35,346 bases of DNA from Candidatus Ruminococcus equi (GTDB taxonomy: Bacteria; Bacillota; Clostridia; Oscillospirales; Acutalibacteraceae), in contig JAGHTC010000037.1 of assembly GCA_018065465.1 (NCBI GenBank), forward strand, positions 1 to 35,346. The letters run 5' to 3'. This document shows, one piece after another, positions 30,028 through 35,346 of this stretch. Under the pieces are notes generated by a model. The model did not search any database. It was not told where the DNA came from and worked only from the letters and a program-made list of their open reading frames with translations. Every line of letters begins with the position of its first letter. Position 1 is the stretch's first letter. Position numbers and translations under genes: made by a program.

Positions 30028-31014
30028 TTAGATAAATTCAAATTTTTCAGTATCAAACATCTTGTGTTCTCCGCCGAATTCTTCCATAAAGAACTTGTGG
30101 TCTTCGACATAGGAAAAACGCATAACCGTGCGGAAAATCAAAAAGCGTTTGTCAGTACATTCTACCTTGCCGTATTCTTCAAAATGATAGGTCGAAAAAT
30201 CTACCGTATCAATGGCATCGCTTATCCTTTCTTCATCGGTTTTGCCGAAATTATAAAGTCTTGCGTATGTATCGTTTGCTCTGTCCCACGCCGAATCGCA
30301 GATAAAAAACTCTCCGTCATATTTAAAGATGTTCCACATATGAGAGTCGTCGTTATAAATACAGTCGCCGTAAACGCAAAAGCAGTCTATACCCCTTTGC
30401 AAAAGTACAAAACGCATAGTATAGGCAAAACCGTAGCAAAGACCTTTTTTATCTTTTAAAAAGTTGTATATCTCTTTATCGGGATATGTAAACAGCGGTG
30501 AGTCAAGATTTTTATTATCGGTGCGGTCATAGTCATAGTTATAGCCTTTTGAAATATAGTAGTAAATCTTCAGCACCGTGTCCAATTCGTTGTCGGTTTC
30601 GGCAGCGTTGAAATTTGCTATCTTCAAAAATTCGCTGTCAAGAAATTCACACATTTCATCTTGCTCATCTTTTTCATAAGCAAATGTAAGTTTTGCGTTA
30701 CTGCCGTTTAACTCACAAGCAGAAAGGAAAAAGTAATACGGACTTTGCATGAGTAAATCAATATAAAATTTATTTTTCGTTTCATCATCTGACAAAGTGA
30801 CGCTGTCTTTTCGCGTTATTACTGCATCCATAAGTTTGCGGTAATAATTTTCGTCGTCCTTTGTCATAACTGCTTTTTCGTCGGGCTCGACAACACATCT
30901 GTCTATTTGCGTTATCGCAAAGTATTCTTTTTTTGAAGGCTCTTTTCCCGCGTTGGTGCAGGAACAAAGGAACACAAGACAAAAAGCAAGTATAAAAGCA
31001 AAAACTCGTTTCAT
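30028..31014 (-). CDS. secreted lipoprotein with a transglutaminase-like domain
   Basis: The 328-residue protein starts with a lipoprotein signal (MKRVFAFILAFCLVFLCSC, lipidated Cys at about 19). The transglutaminase-like core is in the second half: catalytic Cys in GLCYGFAYTMRFVLLQRGI (about 193), His in DSHMWNIFKYDG (about 226) and Asp in FICDSAWD (about 241). The family includes cysteine proteases, peptidases and cell-wall enzymes, and this form is anchored outside the membrane. There is no AGGAGG-type site before the ATG. The terminator of the upstream dockerin gene ends about 8 bases before it, so how it is transcribed and translated is unclear. Confidence 0.85.
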   Translation of the reverse strand: MKRVFAFILAFCLVFLCSCTNAGKEPSKKEYFAITQIDRCVVEPDEKAVMTKDDENYYRKLMDAVITRKDSVTLSDDETKNKFYIDLLMQSPYYFFLSACELNGSNAKLTFAYEKDEQDEMCEFLDSEFLKIANFNAAETDNELDTVLKIYYYISKGYNYDYDRTDNKNLDSPLFTYPDKEIYNFLKDKKGLCYGFAYTMRFVLLQRGIDCFCVYGDCIYNDDSHMWNIFKYDGEFFICDSAWDRANDTYARLYNFGKTDEERISDAIDTVDFSTYHFEEYGKVECTDKRFLIFRTVMRFSYVEDHKFFMEEFGGEHKMFDTEKFEFI

Positions 31015-31021
31015 ATCATCA

Positions 31022-31055
31022 TCAAAAAAGGCTTTGGGAATTTCCCAAAGCCTTT
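31022..31055 (-). terminator. terminator of the small dockerin gene
   Basis: In minus-strand RNA, AAAGGCTTTGGGAA pairs with TTCCCAAAGCCTTT around a one-base centre, followed by a T run that ends about 8 bases before the next start codon. Confidence 0.85.
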
Positions 31056-31068
31056 TATCCTTATAAGT

Positions 31069-31869
31069 TTATTCGGGAATTACAAAGTCCCAACCGCCGA
31101 TTCTGTAATATTTCGGAACAGTTTTATTAGCAATAGAAAGCTGAAGTTGAGTTGCGTCTGTGATAGAAAGTGAACCGTCGCGGTTTGCGTCTGCAGCAAT
31201 CTTGTCAAAAGTCTTTGAAACCTGTTTCTGTGCAACAAAAAGTTGAATTTCAGTTGCATCGGAAACGGTAATGCTGCTGCTAGCATTTGAGTCGCCTATC
31301 ATAAATGTTCTGCCTTTTGAAGTATTGCCAATCATCTTGATGCTTTGGCTCTTCGGTACCCAGTTGTTAAAAATTTTCTCACCGGTTGTGTCCTGCATAT
31401 ATTTAATGCCGGTAGAAATTTCACCGTCACCGGAATCGGTAACACGGAATTTTGCACGGATGAAAATGCAGTTGTCGTTGTCAAAGAACGCCGCGCCTCT
31501 TGCAGCAGTGAAGTTGAAGAGAATCTGTCCTGTGTAAGCGGTGTTGTAGACAAGGCTCTTTGTATAGGTAAGCGGGAACATATAAGCGTCTACGGAATAT
31601 TCCTTGTTTGTCGAGTCGTAAGCATACTCTTCGATAAGTTCAAGGCATTCGCTTGTATATGTTGTCTTTGCTTCACCGTTGACTATTTTTTCCTGACTTG
31701 CATTAAGGCAGAAAACATATTCAAACACATCGCCGACATTGATGGAAACAGGTGCTTTACCGTCTACCGTAATGCTTGCTGTCTCAGCTGCGAAAACAGG
31801 CGAAACACTGGCAATTGTAAGAGAGATTACCATAAGCCCGCAAAGCAACAGGCTGATAAATTTTTTCAT
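31069..31869 (-). CDS. secreted dockerin protein with a possible cohesin-like domain
   Basis: The 266-residue protein has a signal peptide (1-27, ending VFAAE) and a beta-rich domain (about 30-170). In that domain VSINVGDVFEYVFCLN at the start and FIRAKFRVTDSGDGEIST near the end recall cohesin or CBM-type sandwiches. A C-terminal dockerin (about 190-257) carries two Ca2+ loops, GDSNASSSITVSDATEIQL and DANRDGSLSITDATQLQL. A C-terminal dockerin lets the protein dock to a cohesin on a scaffoldin or the cell surface. If the N-terminal domain is truly a cohesin, it would be an adaptor scaffoldin. GGAGG precedes the ATG. It has its own promoter and also lies downstream of the CotH-dockerin gene, with no terminator between. 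Confidence 0.82.
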   Translation of the reverse strand: MKKFISLLLCGLMVISLTIASVSPVFAAETASITVDGKAPVSINVGDVFEYVFCLNASQEKIVNGEAKTTYTSECLELIEEYAYDSTNKEYSVDAYMFPLTYTKSLVYNTAYTGQILFNFTAARGAAFFDNDNCIFIRAKFRVTDSGDGEISTGIKYMQDTTGEKIFNNWVPKSQSIKMIGNTSKGRTFMIGDSNASSSITVSDATEIQLFVAQKQVSKTFDKIAADANRDGSLSITDATQLQLSIANKTVPKYYRIGGWDFVIPE

Positions 31870-31910
31870 AATTTTTCCTCCTTTGGGATTTTTGAAAGTA
31901 TAACAAAAGT

Positions 31911-31939
31911 ATTATAACACATTACTTTTTATCTTTCAA
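31911..31939 (-). promoter_or_regulatory. sigma-A promoter of the small dockerin gene
   Basis: Minus strand TTGAAA (31934-31939), 17 bases, TATAAT (31911-31916). Confidence 0.8.
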
Positions 31940-31961
31940 CTACAAAAATTTTCAAAGATGT

Positions 31962-34900
31962 TTAGAGCACATCAATTATTTTTGCGAGATATCTCTGGAT
32001 TTTTGTAACATCTACAATAGTAGCAAATCCGTCGTCGTCGACATCTGCTGCTTTTTCACCGAGAGGAGTAAGGAAATTCAGCCTTGCCAAATGTCTTTGG
32101 ATAGCGGTTGCGTCGATAATATCAACATTGCCCGAAAGGTTAGCGTCGCCTCTGATATATCCGCCCAAAGGAGTTGCATTTACTACAATATAGTTTATTG
32201 CAAGCTCGCCTTCTGTTGTATTAACGAGTGCGTCCGAGCCGTCAACTGTTGTCATTGAAACAGGAACAAGTTTAAATGACAAGGTTTCGCAGTCTTTTGC
32301 ATCCTCGGGTATCTCTTTAAGATTGAAATATGCTTTGTACTGTTTACGGCTTTCTAACTGTATAGTAAAATCTGCCTTCCTGATATCCTTGTAGTTTTCA
32401 CCGTCTGTACTGTACTGCAACTTCCAACTTGCGGGGCATTTGCTCGATGCCGCAAAGTACATTGTAAATCTTAATTTTTCATAGCCCTTAGAGGAAAGGT
32501 CGATTTTTACATACGGTGTACCCCACGGGTTCTTTGAACCTGCGCCCATAATCGGAGCAAGCGACTGTTCTTTTGTGCCGTATTCCGCTTTACTCCATTC
32601 CAAAGCACGGTTTTTCGTACCGCTTACGCTCATAGTAAGCAAGCCTTCGCCCTTTGTCGCTTTGTAGCCGTCATCGGCGTTACCGTATTCTTTGAGTTTT
32701 TCGCCTGATTCTTTGTCTGTTGAATCAAATATCCAAGCAGCAATAATATTAGTCAAATCAAGGTCGGGAACAGGCTCAACAATCGGTTGTGGCTCTGTAG
32801 TAGGTTCGGTAGTCGGCTCTGTTGTCGGTTCTTCTGTCGGTTGTGGGGGCTCGGGGGTATAGTGTGAAATATACTGACTGCTGATATATGCCGCACGCGA
32901 CAATGTCCAATCAATCATAAAGTCATACTGACCTTCAAAAGTTTGTTGGTCATAACGGCTTTTTGCCGGTGCTGTTGAATAGTTCACACCCGTTACCTGA
33001 CCGTATTCGTTGTATGTATATGTTGCATAGCCTTTTGTAAGTGATGAGTGGTCGCTTATCCAACCGTTTTGTGACGGTAACTCCCAGATTTGATAGTTCA
33101 TATCAGCGGCTTTTTCGAGGTAGTTGTAGTAAACATCCTGCGAGTAAATTTCGCCATCCGCTACATTTTCCGATTTGAGTATCTCAAAAGCGGGAACAAA
33201 ATCTTCAAACCAGGTTTTATAAACGGCGTTCATAACATAGGGATTCTTAGAAGCGATAACGAGTACGCAACTTGAACCGCCCTTTACATTTGCCCACCAG
33301 CCTGTGGGAAGGGTGTAGTCAGTAACACCGTATCTTCTTAATTCACTTGATACGCCTTCTGCATTACCAAGGGAGTTATCGTAGTCCCAAACAGGAGAAG
33401 CAAAGAATTTATATTTTCCGTTTTCGTCGGGTTTATATACAAAGTAAAAACTTGTAACACCGCTATCCCAGTTTTTGCCTACTTCGTTGATGAGATAAAC
33501 TTTTGCAAGGGAATCAACATCAATATATTCGTTAAGGTCTGCTGTATTTGCTTTGAGTTTTTCTATCATAGCAGAGAATTTCTGTTTTACATATCCTCTG
33601 ACACTTGCGATATTCGGGTCGGTTGATTCAAGTTTGGGGGTTTTCATCGTAATCGAATAATCGCCGACTTTGAAGTTGAAGTCATCTGCAGAAGGAGAAG
33701 CGTCTATTTCACAAACAAACGAGAAGTCGGATTTAACTCCGCCTGTTTCGGGGTTTAGGTAATCGTCATCGGCAACATCGGGGATAAGAGTATTTTTGCC
33801 GACATCAACTTTTTCAGCCATCATATAGTTGCCGTAGTATACGCCGTTGAAGTAAACTTCGGTAAACCTTGAGTCGGAAGCGTAGGGAACTTTTGCGGCA
33901 TCTGCCAAGTCGTAGAGTATTCTGTTTCGAGCAAGAGAAGCATCCTGGAAAGATGAGATAAGTGAGAACTTCTTGCACTTTTGCATACCGTCAAGGACAA
34001 CTGCACCGTCAAATGTAACATTAAAGCCTTTTTTGTCGGTGTTTGTCCACGAGGTATTACCTCTGCCCTTGACCTTCTTAATGGTTACTACTTCGCTTGA
34101 GCCGTCTGCACCGGAAATTGCACCGGTAGCGGAAACAGAATTGTTTTTGTCTTTACAAAGATAAGAGAGCATATCTCTGCCGTCAAAACTTTCCATATTG
34201 TTGACAAACAACGCAGCCTCGGCAGATGATACTGCAAACTTTATCTTATAAGTTTTTCCGCCGAATGATGTAGTATACTGTGTGTTTGGCTGAGCGTTGA
34301 TTGTTGCATATTCATTAGCGGGAATTGCAGTACCGTTTATGGTAACGGAACTTGAGAAAGTATTGTAAACCGTGAAACTGTTTTCCTTTGCCATGGAATT
34401 TGGCATAAAGAAACAGTAAACATCATTTATATTTTTCCATCTTACCCACGATTCAGAGTCAAGCGGAGTTGTGTTTGTGCCGTAGGCATAGAGGTTGTTC
34501 GGTTTTGCAATAGTAACATTAAACGAGCCTACTTTTATCGTAGCGGTCTTTGTATCAACAGCAAGCAAAGCACCGCTTGGATTTGTGACTTTTACTGTTG
34601 CCGAAACGGTATAAACACCGTTTTGTGTCGGTATGAATTTATACGCATTTTGTGATGATACTTTTTCATCGTTGATACTGATTTCGTAACTAACATTACC
34701 GAAATCAACATCGCTGTTTGAAACAGTTATATCAAACTCTTCGCCGATTTCACCTTTGTCTTTTGAAAGATTCAAAGTTGCCTTTACGCTATATGACAAA
34801 ATGCTGTCGAGATAACCTGTGTCGCTCCAATCGGTAACTACGCAGGTGTTTTTGCCCTGTGCATAATCTTCTGCCGTAATTACAACGGAATCGTTCCAAA

Positions 34901-35258
34901 GTTTCTCTGTGTTTCCGCGCCAAAAGCGCATACAGGTTTTTCCTGCGTTGTCGGCTGTGACAACATACTTGTAAGCACCTTTTTCAGTGTCATATACAGC
35001 ACCTGTGACAGGGTTGTATTTTGACTTGTCGGCACTTGCGATTATTACCGACTGGTTGCCGTTGTCCGCACGGGAATACTGAGTAAAGTTCATATAGAGC
35101 GTTGTGCCCTGAGCCATCCACGAACTCGGTGACTCAACCTTGAGATAAAGAACATCGCCTGCTTTGAAAGTGTTCTCAGCCGAAACCGCTGTCGGGAAAA
35201 CAACAGCAAGGGATAAAAGAATAACCAAAGCAAGAACTACTGATAATACTTTTTTCAT
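31962..35258 (-). CDS. secreted CotH-kinase protein with carbohydrate-binding-like domain and dockerin
   Basis: The 1098-residue secreted protein has, in order, a signal peptide (1-27), a beta-sandwich region (about 28-130) and an Ig-like domain (about 155-240). A CotH kinase domain follows (about 340-760) with VKGRGNTSW (about 394), FSLISSFQDASLARNRILYD and the catalytic-type VWDYDNSLG (about 624). A Pro/Thr/Glu linker (about 800-830, TEEPTTEPTTEP) leads to a discoidin-like sandwich (about 835-1025) and a dockerin (about 1033-1098, GDANLSGNVDIIDATAIQ and DVDDDGFATIVDVTKIQ). CotH enzymes are atypical protein kinases, known from Bacillus spore coats. Dockerin-bearing CotH proteins occur in cellulosome-forming ruminococci. 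The ATG at 35258 follows AGAGGAA; the longer frame runs into the operator. Confidence 0.92.
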   Translation of the reverse strand: MKKVLSVVLALVILLSLAVVFPTAVSAENTFKAGDVLYLKVESPSSWMAQGTTLYMNFTQYSRADNGNQSVIIASADKSKYNPVTGAVYDTEKGAYKYVVTADNAGKTCMRFWRGNTEKLWNDSVVITAEDYAQGKNTCVVTDWSDTGYLDSILSYSVKATLNLSKDKGEIGEEFDITVSNSDVDFGNVSYEISINDEKVSSQNAYKFIPTQNGVYTVSATVKVTNPSGALLAVDTKTATIKVGSFNVTIAKPNNLYAYGTNTTPLDSESWVRWKNINDVYCFFMPNSMAKENSFTVYNTFSSSVTINGTAIPANEYATINAQPNTQYTTSFGGKTYKIKFAVSSAEAALFVNNMESFDGRDMLSYLCKDKNNSVSATGAISGADGSSEVVTIKKVKGRGNTSWTNTDKKGFNVTFDGAVVLDGMQKCKKFSLISSFQDASLARNRILYDLADAAKVPYASDSRFTEVYFNGVYYGNYMMAEKVDVGKNTLIPDVADDDYLNPETGGVKSDFSFVCEIDASPSADDFNFKVGDYSITMKTPKLESTDPNIASVRGYVKQKFSAMIEKLKANTADLNEYIDVDSLAKVYLINEVGKNWDSGVTSFYFVYKPDENGKYKFFASPVWDYDNSLGNAEGVSSELRRYGVTDYTLPTGWWANVKGGSSCVLVIASKNPYVMNAVYKTWFEDFVPAFEILKSENVADGEIYSQDVYYNYLEKAADMNYQIWELPSQNGWISDHSSLTKGYATYTYNEYGQVTGVNYSTAPAKSRYDQQTFEGQYDFMIDWTLSRAAYISSQYISHYTPEPPQPTEEPTTEPTTEPTTEPQPIVEPVPDLDLTNIIAAWIFDSTDKESGEKLKEYGNADDGYKATKGEGLLTMSVSGTKNRALEWSKAEYGTKEQSLAPIMGAGSKNPWGTPYVKIDLSSKGYEKLRFTMYFAASSKCPASWKLQYSTDGENYKDIRKADFTIQLESRKQYKAYFNLKEIPEDAKDCETLSFKLVPVSMTTVDGSDALVNTTEGELAINYIVVNATPLGGYIRGDANLSGNVDIIDATAIQRHLARLNFLTPLGEKAADVDDDGFATIVDVTKIQRYLAKIIDVL

Positions 35259-35295
35259 ACTAATTCCTCTTTTCCTAAAATTGTGCATACGCACC

Positions 35296-35335
35296 GAAAT
35301 GTAAATATAATTACATTTCCTCGTATAACATTATA
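35296..35335 (-). promoter_or_regulatory. promoter and palindrome of the CotH gene
   Basis: A minus-strand -10 TATAAT lies at 35330-35335; the -35 would be outside the window. About 10 bases downstream, GAAATGTAA (35296-35304) and TTACATTTC (35311-35319) form a 9+9 inverted repeat over the first transcribed bases. This suits an operator or a 5' RNA hairpin. Confidence 0.55.
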
Positions 35336-35346
35336 TACCATATATG

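Noticed and set aside
32770-32860. short tandem repeat in DNA of the CotH gene
   Set aside because: It encodes the Pro/Thr/Glu linker (TTEP units), a normal feature of secreted multidomain proteins.

Overview
The window looks like a chromosomal segment of a low-to-moderate GC Gram-positive anaerobe of the Clostridia, most likely an Oscillospiraceae/Ruminococcus-type gut or rumen bacterium. The evidence is a complete rnfCDGEAB operon, a SpoVAE sporulation protein, secreted proteins with C-terminal dockerins (including a large CotH-kinase protein), a Gld-like ABC exporter cluster, and AGGAGG ribosome binding sites before most genes. The species assignment is inference.

Layout. 1-1500: the right end of an integrative element. 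A tyrosine integrase with a terminator hairpin directly before its ribosome site points at the 3' end of tRNA-Trp(CCA), the probable attachment site. 1757-3202: AGCS-type alanine/Na+ symporter. 3263-6257: two zinc-ribbon proteins, a membrane-anchored Ser/Thr kinase and a divergent HTH protein. 6304-8790: a minus-strand operon of a nicotinamidase-like hydrolase, NadE, a 47-residue ORF and a DUF1295 membrane protein, with the relic of a dockerin gene fused to its 3' end. 8868-9937: an XRE regulator behind a perfect palindrome, then two tiny genes. 10095-12626: a MarR-MATE-membrane protein operon with a clear MarR operator.

12789-16027 is the most interesting accessory block. A WYL regulator and an unrecognised 188-residue protein are read leftward. 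Facing them are a coiled-coil membrane protein and a small intracellular leucine-rich-repeat protein. A 10-bp motif (TTGTCACATA) occurs twice around the WYL promoter and once over the -35 box of the coiled-coil/LRR promoter, so all four genes may be one regulon and one system. The block lies between two copies of a dispersed structured repeat; a third copy lies at 9997. All three copies share a small hairpin with an identical loop and one compensatory base-pair change.

16250-16899 holds a structured non-coding element, tRNA-Thr(GGT) and an isolated spoVAE. 16985-22151 is the Rnf ferredoxin:NAD+ oxidoreductase operon, the energy-conserving core of the window. 22262-27188 is a four-gene Gld-type ABC system (ATPase, permease, GldG-like, DUF4340). 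27289-29970 carries a C_GCAxxG_C_C protein and an OmpR-type two-component system. 30028-35258 is a block of minus-strand secreted proteins: a transglutaminase-like lipoprotein, a dockerin protein with a possible cohesin-like domain, and a CotH kinase with a PT-rich linker, a carbohydrate-binding-like domain and a dockerin. The last two point to a cell-surface cohesin-dockerin assembly.

Family names are read from motifs by eye; no database search was run.
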